Source: Actinostola sp. cb2023 (Eukaryota; Cnidaria; Anthozoa; Actiniaria; Actinostolidae). Taken from it: DNA of 64,000 nt. Every line of letters starts with the position of its first letter. The stretch's first letter is position 1. This document shows, piece by piece, positions 1-11,050 of the stretch. The notes under the pieces are model-generated. The model saw only the letters and a program-made list of their open reading frames with translations. It ran no database searches and was not told where the DNA came from. Where the stretch lies: NCBI GenBank assembly GCA_033675265.1, contig JAUJYZ010001121.1:48240-112239 (forward strand), in the 5' to 3' direction. Made by a program: the position numbers and the translations under genes.

Positions 1-1870
1 AAGCTAATTATTTTGCAACGATTGGCAAGATGATTTAGAATGGCCCTTCGTTGACTTCTGACAGACTTCTGACAGGTTTTACAGCAAGGTGCCTTTTTCT
101 TTGCAACAGGAGGAGTTTCCTTCTCTTATCTTGCATATGAACTGAAATGATAATTAAATTATTGTTATACATGGTACATGTATCATTTAGAGTATTTTTG
201 TAACATGTCATTGAATAACAATGTTATGTACACGTATGACATCAGAATTTTGTAAACTATGCTAGTTATAATTGTGTAATTATAGCCCAAACATATTGAC
301 ATGTAATGATATATATCTTGATTATTAGTGTTTATTATTATTATTGACATGTATTCACCTTATTTTAATAAAAAAACATTAAAAAATGTACATAATTCAA
401 TTTTAAATGTTGTAATAACCTATTTCAATCAATCAATAATTTATTAAACACAATACGTCAAAGAGAAGGAGCTTGTTACTTATGGTTCTTAATAAATGTA
501 GTATTATCAATTATTACTTTATAATGTTTTGATAAAATGGGTGGGATTCATATATTTTAAAATAGTGATTATTACTAGTGGGCATTACTAACTAGAGTGA
601 TTGCAATAAACCTGTGAAATAGTAAAGTAGACTAATTAATAGACACTAGTAGACTTTATTTCCATTGTTTTCTTTTATGACTATTTGACTATTACACACT
701 AATATCGAATTTTTATTTCACAGGTTTATTACAATCACTAATTATAAATATAATAATAATAATAAATAACATTCTTAATTAAACTGCTAATTAAAGTTAG
801 CACTGTTTCACGGTTTTAGTGTTTGCTCTCTACTGTGTAGTATTAGCATGTTATATTAGTGGTATATTAATTCTTGTTTCATGTACCTTGTGGAAATAAA
901 TGTGCGCTTGATTGATTTTTGTTGTTGTTTGCGGCTCGGCATGTTCAATGGCTTGGGTACCATGGCAACATACTTCTTTTAAAAGTTTTTCATTGCGAGC
1001 ATCTACAGATAAGCTGAACTGTATCAGTTCCTGATGTCACCAAGTACATAATCTAGAGAAAAGATACCTCAATGTCATTCGTAGCAAAAACTAATTGGAG
1101 TACATACAATAAACCCATGAAAATATCAGACATAGCAACTAATTAATGCTTAGAAATAGTCTATCACTGAAGATAGAATATATATATACCTGGTATGTAT
1201 TACTCATTTAGTGCTAGTCGAATATTCCATGGTTCTACTATTGTCTCAACTCTATCACTGTTAGTTAATAACTTAGTTCAACAATATATCATAAATATCA
1301 TTAACACACGAAGGCCAGTCTTCTGCATGTTGAAGTTACAGAACACGAATTATTCTTGTACATGTACGTAATATGTGCATGGTTCATATCAATATTTTAA
1401 TATTGATTGAAAATTCACTGGATACCTTGGATTGTCGTGGTGTTCGCAGTCTATGTCATCGATAAAGTATAGTACTAATAGCTTACAAAAGTCAGTGAGT
1501 AGGGACTGCAGTGCACAGTAAAGGTCCGTTCCAGCTAGAACAACATTGATGGATTGATAATAAATAAACATGTGAAAACTTGTTAATTCGTTTATAATAC
1601 TTACATTACTTCACCTCTTTAAGTTGGCGTACTTTTCTTCTCAAATAGCTGTTGTTATTTTGGAGTCTTCGCATGATTTTAGCTTTCTTTACACAATGCT
1701 TACATGCAATCATTCGACTGGTGTGATGAGTATTTTATTCACTTTTCTCTTGTCACGACGAGAGAAGTCAGGTCGAAATCGTCAGGTCAGTAGCCGATAA
1801 CTGCAGTGTCGATTGTTGGAATAGAAACCTTATAAACGCCTACTCAATGAGACATCAACGATTCAGCTGA
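1..1870. other. AT-rich non-coding stretch
   Basis: I see no convincing coding sequence here. It is AT-rich intergenic DNA with simple sequence runs. The only discrete structure I could resolve is the small inverted-repeat element at 595-738, listed separately. A short minus-strand reading frame near 1389-1571 has no recognisable domain and I treat it as chance. Confidence 0.6.
595..738. mobile_element. Small MITE with 20+ bp terminal inverted repeats
   Basis: The left end reads GTGATTGCAATAAACCTGTG and the right end is its reverse complement with one mismatch (C to T), so the terminal repeats are more than 20 bp long. TA lies just outside both ends (593-594 and 739-740), consistent with a TA target duplication as used by Tc1/mariner-type elements. 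The interior is AT-rich and non-coding. The superfamily is an inference from the TA alone. Confidence 0.6.
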
Positions 1871-2143
1871 CTATCGATTCCAAGTAGACCCAAGCGGCGG
1901 ATAAAACACTGTTGGCTGAAGACCGAAGTGTACCAAACACAACACCGAAGTTCTTGAAGGCCTTGAACGATGGCCGATGTTTTTGAATAAATTTTGTCTA
2001 TTTTCGGCGTACAATTTCATCCGAAGGGAACGTATATGCATGGATATACCTGGTACTAAACTATTGTTAGTACAGTTAACATTTGCCGGGCCTCCAGCAA
2101 CACAAAACTCTCCATTTCGATCTCGAACTCCACTGGTCGCCAT
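1871..2143 (-). pseudogene. THAP-type zinc finger domain, frameshifted
   Basis: The minus-strand frame starting at 2143 encodes an N-terminal segment with GEFCVAGGP, a second cysteine ten residues later and PGISMH. It ends with TSVLCLVHF, the C-x2-H end of a THAP domain. THAP domains are C2CH zinc fingers that bind DNA and occur in P-element-like transposases and in host regulators. Between PGISMH and TSVLC the expected sequence (FPSDE, then an FIQKHR-like stretch) is found only in another frame, which also has an in-frame TAG where the family usually has tryptophan. At least two frame changes therefore separate the conserved blocks, and I call it a pseudogene. A CRE-like TGACGTCA sits just upstream of the ATG, near 2170. 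Whether it came from a transposon or a host gene cannot be told here. Confidence 0.6.
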
Positions 2144-2471
2144 ATTGTTCAGTACTCGCTACACAACTGATGACGTCACGAGGCATGTTTTGGCCGAGCG
2201 GAAATGTCCGACGTTTTTAGCTCTACCAGGTGTTATTCAAGTGACGAAAAAGTATACTTCCCGTGACTCAAAATTGCTGAAATTTTCACAATCAATAACA
2301 AAACTCAAAAGCTTTCAAGTAGTGAGTTTATTTTGTATCCGAAAATTTGGCTGCATAGGCACTTTTTAAAAGTGCTTTCTCCATGTCTCTGAAACTTAAC
2401 ATATTCAGTCCTCCTTTTTCTATTGGCCCAATAATTGTTGATTTTTTAATTTTTGCTGGTTTATTTTGCCA

Positions 2472-2945
2472 AATCTGCAGCTGTTCTGCACGGAAAGATC
2501 ATGCACTGAATACGAACTACGGTTTTCTAATTTACAAAGTCGAGTGGACAGCTTTAAACCATTATTAAATCATCATGCTCTTGAAATTAGAAGTCTGCAG
2601 TACTCGATCACAACAAGAATAGCAGGGCAACAATTCATAAACAATATATGGAATTGGTTCACCCGCAAAGCCACAATAGTAGGGCAACAATTCGTAAACA
2701 ACAGATGTGAAAGATAAACCAAGTTTGAAAGCTTACAAATCTGCCCTAGATAAATTAAATACTTTAAATACTTGAATTAATATTTGTATTGACTAATTTG
2801 ATATTTTCTATTTATACATATACTATTTATTATACAATTTATTATTTTTAGATGTCACCGCTCTCGCTCTGGATGAGTATTTTTTTCTTATAATGAAGAG
2901 ATACCGTGTTAAAATAAAGTTTACGATGATGATGATGAGATGGAA
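2472..2945 (+). repeat. Retroposon-like repeat, copy A (3' part, GAT-repeat tail)
   Basis: This segment is almost identical to 17865-18205 plus 18737-18873. It contains a short conserved reading frame (around EYELRFSNLQSRVDSF) and ends with AATAAAGTTT followed by GAT repeats. A polyadenylation-like signal directly followed by a short microsatellite tail is typical of non-LTR-mobilised sequences. I do not recognise the encoded peptide. Related 5' parts appear near 27405 and 33490, so the full family is longer than any one copy here. Confidence 0.65.
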
Positions 2946-4330
2946 TTTCCTCTATGCACATGCACCTATAGTCCTTCTCTCTGGGAGTCCTATTGGTTAA
3001 TAAATGAATATTCTCCACTTATTCTCCTCTATTGACATACACCTATAGTCCTTCTCTCCGTGAGTCCTATTGGTCAATAAAGGGACATTCTCCACCTATT
3101 CTCCTCTATGCACATGCACCTATAGTCCTTCTCTTCTGGAGTCCTTTTGGTAAATAAAGGGACATACTCTACCTATTCTCCTCTATGCACATGCATGGAT
3201 AGTACTTCTCTCTGGAATTCCTTAATTTTGGTTAATAAAGGGATGTGCTGCACTGATTCTCCTCTATGCACATACACATACAGTCCTTCTCTCTGGTAGT
3301 CCCATTGGTCAATACATGGATATTCTCGACTGATTCTCCACATGAACATGCACTTCTAGTCCTTCTCTCTGATAGTCCTATTGCATGGTCAATAAAGGGA
3401 TATTCTCCACCTATTCTTCTCTATGCACATGCACCTATATTCCTTCTCTCTGCGAGTCCTTTTGGTCAATAAAGTGACATTCTCCACCGATTCTTCTCTA
3501 TGCAATGCACTTATAATCCTTCTCTCTGGAACTCCTATTGTTCAATAAATGGATATTCTCCACTTGTTCTCCTCTATTGACATTCACTTTGGTTCTTCTC
3601 ACTGTGAGCCATTTTGGTCAATAAAGTGGCATTATCCACCTATTCTACTCCATACACATGCACCTTTAGTCCTTCTCTCTGGGAGTCCTATTGGTCAATT
3701 GAAGGAATGGTCAACGCCCAGCGTGCGTCCATCGAGTTATGGATGCACGCGGGAGGCTACTAAGCACGAGATAAGTGTAAGCTGAAGCGTTGACCATTTC
3801 TTTTATAACATAGTCACTGCAAATTCAAATAAAACAATTTTGCATTTTTACCGATTGATTTCAGAGCGCGCGCTATGCCGATGACGTGAGCGTGCATCCA
3901 TTGAGTTATGGATGCATGCTGGCGCACGCTAATTAGCCAATCGTAGCGCACGTTTTCTCAATGCTATGTTATAAAAAGGGATGTTCTTCATTGATTCGCC
4001 TCTCCACTTCATAAATATGCACGTCTAGTACTTCTCTCTGGGAGTCCTATTGGTCAATAAAAGGACATTCTCCACTTATTATCCATTATGCGCATGCAGC
4101 TATAGTCCTTCTCTCTAGAAGTCCTATTGGTCAATAAACTTTAATATTTAATCTCCACTTTTCCTCCTCTATGCACATGTACCTATAGTCCTTCTCTCTA
4201 TTAGTCCTATTGGTCATTAAAGGGATGTTCTTCACTTATTATCGTCTATGCACATGCACCTATGGTCCTTCTCTCTGGGAGTCCTATTGGTCAATCAAGG
4301 GATATTATTGCCTCTGGTCCAGTTATTATA
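2946..4330. repeat. Degenerate tandem array, ~75-77 bp unit (array 1)
   Basis: About fifteen imperfect units repeat TATTCTCCTCTATGCACATG, then a CTATAGTCCTTCTCTCTGG block, then AGTCCTATTGGTCAATAAA. Each unit carries an ATTGG (inverted CCAAT) next to an AATAAA. The array lies immediately 3' of the first GPCR gene. Array 3 (49730-51960) has the same position relative to the second GPCR paralogue. It is interrupted near 3700-3985 by a foldback insertion. Confidence 0.85.
3700..3985. mobile_element. Foldback insertion inside array 1
   Basis: The array is interrupted by a segment with nested inverted repeats. AATGGTCAACGC near 3707 pairs with GCGTTGACCATT near 3790, and TTTTATAACATAG near 3802 pairs with CTATGTTATAAAA near 3963. 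Inside are two short perfect or near-perfect hairpins, at 3721-3750 and 3890-3919. They share the same stem core (ATCCAT/ATGGAT) and nearly the same loop (CGAGTT or TGAGTT). No coding sequence is seen. Confidence 0.55.
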
Positions 4331-4563
4331 ATAAATCACTATACAACGGAGTTTTCCAATTCCATTTCAAGTTTTTAATTGAAATCATATGGCTTAATTA
4401 GACCTATTAAACCTCTTCGGAGGTTTGCTTTACAACATGAAGAAGGAGTATATAACAGACCGTGCTGCATGCTTGCACTCTGAAATCCGCATTATTTCGT
4501 AACAATATTTTACATTTTTGCTGGAAATAACATGCTCAGAAAGTCTAGACGGTTAACAATGAT

Positions 4564-5580
4564 TTAACTTTGGCCCACAGCATTTTCTAAGTCATTCTTT
4601 TGCATTTGTTCAAAATTGCGTGCACCTTGCGCGTTATCAGAGGTATTGTCATTGTTATTAAGAAATGAGCGGCATTTGAGAACGCAGACAAATGCTCGTC
4701 GAAACTGAGTGTTGAGAATTGCATAGATGATTGGATTGCTACAGCTACTAGTAAACATCAAAGTATTAAAGAACGCAAACACGACACGCGGCGCAATAAT
4801 TCCTGCCGTCTCAATCGCTACTACAAACGCGATAGGAGTCCAACTGACCAGAAAGAAACAGACCACTACAAATGTGCTCTTCAAGAGTTTGATGTCAGTT
4901 GTGTGTCCAGCTGTAGAGTTTTGATTGTGTGCGTTAATGTTGGCAGTGCTTGATTTGACTGTTTTGTAGATCTTGTAGTAGCATATACAGATGACTATGC
5001 CCGCTCCACTAAATGCGCCGCCCAAAATCAGCAGCACATAAGAAATATGTTTGATATCCCATTGCAGAGTACACAAGGAAATATTTTTGTGGTATTGCAT
5101 GACACCCCATCCATAGAGTGGAGGCGTGGACAGTAGAATCGCTGTAATCCACACAATTAAGCAATAAACAACAGCACTGCGTCGGCTATTAAAATACTTT
5201 GGATAGGTAGCACTTCTGACAACCCTGAAGTAACGGTTAACTGCAACCAGTCCCATTGTAAACATTGAACACATCGCAAAAGTGAACAACATGAAGCCCG
5301 CCCAGGGACAGAATGCATCATTTAGGACCCATCGACCGTTGAAGACAGATAAAACCCAGAGAGGCATAACAAATATTGCCATGCAGATATCAGTCCATGC
5401 CAAACTTTCTATGAAGACATTAGTTATAGAACGAAGGCGATAATCTTTGTGGATGATGTAGATGACCAGTGAATTGCCATGAAACGAGACAATGGTGATG
5501 ACGACAGCAAAAAACGTTTCGATGGTGACAAGAACGACTGTTCGGCCAAGAGGATCCTTTTGCTCTGATGTTGAATTCAT
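4564..5580 (-). CDS. Class A (rhodopsin-like) GPCR, intronless, melatonin/amine-receptor-like orphan
   Basis: A complete 338-residue seven-transmembrane receptor in one exon. Landmarks are all present: GNSLVI with N36 in TM1 (about 17-43), LAWTD with D64 in TM2 (53-78), and C91 at the top of TM3. NRY at 115-117 replaces the usual DRY, as in melatonin receptors. W144 lies in TM4, C170 in extracellular loop 2 (disulphide partner of C91), CFFLVSWTP (W247, P249) in TM6 and NPIIY (282-286) in TM7. N-glycosylation sequons lie at N2 and N166. The C-tail has two cysteines (C299, C303) that could be palmitoylated. It should act at the plasma membrane coupling to G proteins. The ligand is unknown; the NRY motif suggests but does not prove melatonin-type relationships. 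A paralogue lies at 52236-56253 in the duplicated block. Confidence 0.9.
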   Translation of the reverse strand: MNSTSEQKDPLGRTVVLVTIETFFAVVITIVSFHGNSLVIYIIHKDYRLRSITNVFIESLAWTDICMAIFVMPLWVLSVFNGRWVLNDAFCPWAGFMLFTFAMCSMFTMGLVAVNRYFRVVRSATYPKYFNSRRSAVVYCLIVWITAILLSTPPLYGWGVMQYHKNISLCTLQWDIKHISYVLLILGGAFSGAGIVICICYYKIYKTVKSSTANINAHNQNSTAGHTTDIKLLKSTFVVVCFFLVSWTPIAFVVAIETAGIIAPRVVFAFFNTLMFTSSCSNPIIYAILNTQFRRAFVCVLKCRSFLNNNDNTSDNAQGARNFEQMQKNDLENAVGQS

Positions 5581-5922
5581 CTATTAGTCTAATAGGAAAG
5601 AATGTCCAAATATGGTATTTTAGAACCAAATAAGGATATGACCGGGACGTGTAAAATAATGCATAATGATCTATGTCTTTAACATATTGTATTATTATGT
5701 CGCCATACGTTCTTCAGTAAGAAAGGTAACTATACAGTATTGATATTATTGTGTTATCTATACGTTGGACATTCTTTGGAAATATCTAAACCATTGGAAA
5801 GTGATCATTTCCAATTAATTACTTGGGCTTCCTGTGGAACTCCCAAGTCTAAGATTACAGACGGTTATTCTTTTTGGTCGTGTTTCTCCGCCAAATCTGC
5901 AAGTGCACCATAGCGCATGCGC

Positions 5923-5953
<31 letters not shown>

Positions 5954-6700
5954 TGAGTATACAGAAGTTGTGGTCAGCAGCTTATCAACGAAATTCAAGA
6001 TGGCAGACGTACGTAACGATAAATCAAATCACCAGCAGCATTCAAAAAGGATTTTGCCGTGCTCCCTTGCTCGAGCCAGTCGAGTCGTTCATTAATACTG
6101 CTTAGTAAATATGCAAATATCCTAGAGAATACTTTTGGCCTTGCAATTCTGTCTGAAAGTGTATTTCTAACAGATGTCTGTGGCTTAGTAAGAACTCGAT
6201 CGTAATTTTATTGAGTTTGTGAAATCGTTTCTTGCAAGGTAATCGAAATGTGCTTCGCCATGCAGCTGTCAGCTAGGAGTGTGAGTGTTGAAGCTAATTA
6301 CGTATGTATGCTCTACTGAGTCACGCAACGAGAACAGAATTTAAAAATTCTGCAAGTAATACATGTAGGCTAAAACTACTTCTGTATGATGATACAAGCT
6401 ATTAGGTTTCACATTTAAAATCTATCAAAACAGCTTTATTAAGAAGCCCAAGTTCACGCTGGTAGAGCGTCTAGTTCTCATTGAATTTCGATTCCAAGGT
6501 TTGAAGAGCGCGCGATTTCTCCATGCAGATCGTTGTATTACCTTTTAATGAAAATATTTTAAGATGAATAATATTAATAATATTCGAATTATCCATCTAA
6601 CCTGATTGGAAGAGCTTCCTTCAATTGCCTTGAAAAATTCACCGGTTTTGGTTAAAGTGTATATGACACGAAATTGTTTCTCTTGAAAATCGATTACATA
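5581..6700. other. 5' flank of GPCR 1, partly shared with GPCR 2
   Basis: The first ~240 bases upstream of the receptor start match 56254-56490 upstream of the second receptor, and 6480-6660 matches 56500-56670. The 5820-6475 stretch between them is absent from the second copy. It is flanked by ACTTGGGCTTC and GAAGCCCAAGT, so it is probably an insertion. Its right end recurs near 13340-13370. It contains the U6-derived fragment. No protein gene is seen. Confidence 0.6.
5882..5963 (-). ncRNA. U6 spliceosomal RNA fragment or pseudogene
   Basis: Read on the minus strand, 5922-5963 contains TATACT, then AAAATTGGAACGATACAGAG followed by AAGATTAGCATG. This matches the highly conserved central U6 snRNA segment (ACAGAG box and the U4-pairing region). 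The 5' stem-loop is not recognisable, and the sequence after GCATG is diverged relative to the usual CCCCTGCGCAAGGATGACAC stretch. I therefore call it a pseudogene. No T-run terminator is seen where expected. Confidence 0.7.
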
Positions 6701-6706
6701 TGGAGT

Positions 6707-7060
6707 GAATAGTGGGATGTTTCAGTATTTAGTGATTTGAGCTTCGCATTGGCGAGTTATAAAGGTTTGAAATCTTGATATGCTAATTTGGTGACGTCAG
6801 AGTGGGTTTAATTTATTATACAAAAGCGCCATTGTGCAAATTATTGACATTTTTTAATCTGGCAAAAAGTTTTCTACAATTGATATACATGATGTTAATT
6901 TGGTTTTTCTATTTCAGAAAAGAGTGCTGCTTGGAAAAATATAAATAAGTTACGGCAAAACACACTCTGACGTCACCGAATTAGCATATCACGATTTCAA
7001 ACCTTTATAACTCGCTAATGCGAAGCTCAAATCACAAAATATTGAACCATCCCACTATTC
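6707..7060. mobile_element. Palindromic MITE, family P copy 1
   Basis: A 354-bp element with arms of roughly 100 bp. The left arm begins GAATAGTGGGATGTTTCAGT and the right arm ends with the matching complement (CATCCCACTATTC). Each arm has a TGACGTC (CRE-like) site. The same architecture and related sequence recur at 33957-34308. It is non-coding and lies in a region otherwise shared, inverted, with 14165-14230. Confidence 0.75.
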
Positions 7061-7145
7061 ATAACACTCTAATGAGATGCAAAGATGAAATACGGTATAA
7101 TAATGCCTCGTTAACACCCACGTGCACGTGTGTGGCAAATCGGAG

Positions 7146-10100
7146 TTAAGGTGGCGAGAACCTATTTATTGGCGCGTTGGCTACATTTTTGAGTCGCGCG
7201 GTATACCGACAAAAAATTGACCGATTTCTGTGATTTTTACCCTTCTAATTAAAGAATGTTTGAATTTTAAGAAATGGGTATTCGTGTTTTTTTCGGAGTA
7301 AAAGTGTCGGAAATATTAACGTATTTTAAAAAGGTATCTTTCAAAAGAAATGCCCGTAACTTCGAATTTCCACGACCGATGTTTTCCTTACTTCAGCAAA
7401 TAAGCCTTCAGCTATAACGTTTTCAATCTGGCATGTTTCATAATAATAATGACCATACAACTCATTTCACAAATGTTACTTCAATTTACTGTAAAAATGC
7501 AATACTAACGCATTTGCCGTTCGCTAGTACACAAATAGCGGAGGATTACAGCCTGACTATCTACATTCTGAAAGGCTAATGCTATCACAAGCTTAATTGG
7601 AAAGAACCTAAGTCATCAGAAACCTACAACAAACACAGTCGGCAATAAAAGAAGCAGTATTTTATGCTGCATGCAAGGCGAAATCATATATCTTATATTC
7701 ATTCGACTTATCGCGCAATTGTTCCTTTATCTTCCAAAATAATCTTAGCATGACAAAATACAGCACCTACGAATAACGCTTACCAATTTCCAGAATCATA
7801 GGTTCTATTTCCGAGGAGAAATAAAGCCACCAGGTCGAGTACTTCTAACTATCCGCATTTCGCTGCAATGAAAACCCCGCTTTGCTTGATAATATATTCA
7901 AGATCTCTGGTTTTGTTGACACATTCCTCACGGGCAGTGCAGGCCACTAGGGGATAACGTGTCTTGAACATATGAAAAGCTACCTCGTTGGAGGTAGTCT
8001 TTTTTAAATAATGAGTTGAAGTTGTTTTCTCATTTCAATATTCAATATATAACGTGTTTTGCTTGATAAGACATCTAGTGCGTGTGCAACATCGAGAATG
8101 GTACCGTTTTCTCCTAATATTTATAATATAAAAGAAGTAAAACATCTCAATTATTATTTATCGTGAACTGAGGTATCGAAAATCCCATGTTATACATGCT
8201 ATTATGATAATAGTGGATGAAAAAGTATCTCAAAAGATTACACTAAACAAAATGAAATTTTAATCGACACATCCTTTACATTTTCAGCTAACCTTCGAAT
8301 TCATTAATTCAATATCATTATTTGCTTGGTACACTGTCAGTGTTTTATATTACTAGGATTATGATATGATATAACTTTCTACATGAAAAGAACTATTGAA
8401 TTACTGTTGCTTGTTGAAATAAAATATGATTTTTGTCAAAATTTCTGCGTTACTTGTAATTGCTCCGGTCATTAGATCGACCACGCCCTTCGCACCAGAA
8501 CAAGAATGAGCGTTCTTGACCGCATGGTAGGTTAGTCCCCATCTTGGCCATTTTTTCAATCATATAAGGAGACAAGATGCTGTTCAGATTCCCTTTGAAA
8601 GTTAGAACTCGAAGTGATGTCTCAGCCTTTTCTTTCATTCTCAGAAATGCTGTCTTTATTGGGATAGAATTAGCATGAGTGACAGATAAGCAGGCCTTTA
8701 GACGCTCATCTTCCATGATGACTTGCAGGGCAGTTGAATCTTCTAGGGCATCATGTGCCATAAATTGTTTTCCTGTGACATCTTGGTATATTGATCCCAG
8801 TGTCTTAGACTTGTTGAGCCATCGTTCTTTTCTTAAAGAAGGTAGGCTGTCTCCAAAATATAGAGGCATCTCAAGTGCCCTAGCTATTCCCTTTCGCACA
8901 GTGAAAGCTGATACATTAACCTGGGCGTTTCAAAAACATTTGAGTTATGTCCGATTAGGACACAAGGATGCTGATTAGAATCCAGGTATGAAAGAAAAGG
9001 CTGAGACATCACTTCGAGTTCTAACTTTCAAAGGGAATCTGAACATCATCTTGTCTCCTTCTATGATTGAAAAAATGGCCAAGACGGGACCAACCTACCA
9101 TGCGGTCAAGAACGCTCATTCTTGTTCTGGTGCGAAGGGCGTGGTCGATCTAATGACCGGAGCAATTACAAGTAACGCAGAAATTTTGACAAAAATCATA
9201 TTTTATTTCAACAAGCAACAGTAATTCAATAGTTCTTTTCATGTAGAAAGTTATATCATATCATAATCCTAGTAATATAAAACACTGACAGTGTACCAAG
9301 CAAATAATGATATTGAATTAATGAATTCGAAGGTTAGCTGAAAATGTAAAGGATGTGTCGATTAAAATTTCATTTTGTTTAGTGTAATCTTTTGAGATAC
9401 TTTTTCATCCACTAGGCATAGTAGCATGTATAACATGGGATTTTCGATACCTCAGTTCACGATAAATAATAATTGAAATGTTTTACTTCTTTTATATTAT
9501 AAATATTAGGAGAAAACGGTACCATTCTCGATGTTGCACACGCACTAGATGTCTTATCAAGCAAAACACGTTATATATTGAATATTGAAATGAGAAAACA
9601 ACTTCAACTCATTATTTAAAAAAGACTACCTCCAACGAGGTAGCTTTTCGTATGTTCAAGACACGTTATCCCCTAGTGGCCTGCACTGCCCGTGAGGAAT
9701 GTGTCAACAAAACCAGAGATCTTGAATATATTATCAAGCAAAGGGGTTTTCATTGCAGCGAAATGCGGATAGTTAGAAGTACTCGACCTGGTGGCTTTAT
9801 TTCTCCTCGGAAATAGAACCTATGATTCTGGAAATTGGTAAGAGTTATTCGTAGGTGCTGTATTTTGTCATGCTAAGATTATTTTGGAAGATAAAGGAAC
9901 AATTGCGCGATAAGTCGAATGAATATAAGATATATCATTTCGCCTTGCATGCAGCGTAAAATACTGCTTCTTTTATTGCCGACTGTGTTTGTTGTAGGTT
10001 TCTGATGACTTAGGTTCTTTCCAATTAAGCTTGTGTGATAGCATTAGCCTTTCAGAATGTAGATAGTCAGGCTGTAATCCTCCGCTATTTGTGTACTAGC

Positions 10101-10477
10101 GAACGGCAAATGCGTTAGTATTGCATTTTTACAGTAAATTGAAGTAGCATTTGTGAAATGAGTTGTATGGTCATTATTATTATGAAACATGCCAGATTGA
10201 AAACGTTATAGCTGAAGGCTTATTTGCTGAAGTAAGGAAAACATCGGTCGTGGAAATTCGAAGTTACGGGCATTTCTTTTGAAAGATACCTTTTTAAAAT
10301 ACGTTAATATTTCCGACACTTTTACTCCGAAAAAAACACGAATACCCATTTCTTAAAATTCAAACATTCTTTAATTAGAAGGGTAAAAATCACAGAAATC
10401 GGTCAATTTTTTGTCGGTATACCGCGCGACTCAAAAATGTAGCCAACGCGCCAATAAATAGGTTCTCGCCACCTTAA
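7146..10477. mobile_element. 3.3-kb foldback element bounded by TTAA, carrying an exonuclease fragment
   Basis: The left arm (7146-8638) and right arm (8988-10477) are nearly perfect reverse complements of about 1.49 kb each, separated by a 349-bp loop. The ends are TTAA+GGTGGCGAGAACC and its complement. TTAA on both sides is the target used by piggyBac- and Kolobok-type transposases. The arms differ by scattered substitutions and small indels, for example around 8205 versus 9410. A purely artificial mirror copy is therefore less likely, though a collapsed heterozygous inverted duplication remains possible. The arms are mostly non-coding. The coding fragment sits in the loop and the adjacent arm ends. 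Confidence 0.75.
8450..8920 (-). pseudogene. DEDDh 3'-5' exonuclease C-terminal exon (TREX/PML-type), partial
   Basis: From 8920 the minus strand is open after a splice-acceptor-like TTTTTGAAACGCCCAG. The peptide contains LYFGDSLPSLR (an Exo II-like D) and AHDALEDSTALQVIMED. The latter gives the H-x4-D of the Exo III motif that defines DEDDh nucleases such as TREX1. No Exo I (DxE) motif is present, so an upstream exon is missing. There is no ATG; the nominal start is a GTG. The C-terminal ~75 residues are duplicated in the right arm (8988-9224, plus strand), where they read on in a different frame to a longer family-like tail. The left-arm copy therefore carries a frameshift. The fragment is unlikely to be active as it stands. 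Confidence 0.6.
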
Positions 10478-11050
10478 GTGTGAACAGGCATGGAATTGAC
10501 AGTGATTGATTTGTAACTGAATGACTTTCTCGGCGGGAGTTCGAGGAAAGATTGCAAATGAGTTCTGCGGGAATAGGCATGAAATTGCCAGTGTTTGATT
10601 TGTAAAATGACTTTCTCGGCGGGGGTTCGAGGAATTATTGCAAATGAGTTATGCGTGAACAGGCATGAAAATGCCAGTGTTTGATTTGTAAAATGACCTT
10701 GTCGGGTTGGTTCAGAGAATATTGCAAATGAGTTCTTGTGAATAACTATTGTTCTTTGAAAACAGGTTTGACAATACCAGTGGGTAATTTGTAAAATGAC
10801 CTTCTCGTCGGGTTGGTTCAGAGAATACTGCAAATGAGTTCTTGTGAATAACTATTGTTCTTTGAAAACAGGCTTCACAATACCAGTGGGTAATTTATAA
10901 AATGACCTTCTCGTCGGGTTGGTTCAGAGAAGACTGCAAATGAGTTCTTGGGAATAGCTGTTCTGTGTAATCGGGTACTATATGCCGTCGCTTGATTGGC
11001 TAAATGACTGCTCGGGCGGGGTGTCCGATCGAGAAGAGATTGCAATTGTA
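10478..11050. repeat. Degenerate tandem repeat, ~85-107 bp units
   Basis: Five or six imperfect units repeat GCAAATGAGTTCTTGTGAAT, an AACTATTGTTCTTTGAAAACAGG block, then AATGACCTTCTCGTCGGGTT. The array starts right at the TTAA end of the foldback element. A minus-strand frame through it is open only because of the repeat. Confidence 0.65.

Noticed and set aside
4564..5580. Naming GPCR 1 a melatonin receptor
   Set aside because: NRY fits, but NPIIY instead of the melatonin-type NAIIY and the lack of ligand-pocket evidence make a firm name unjustified.
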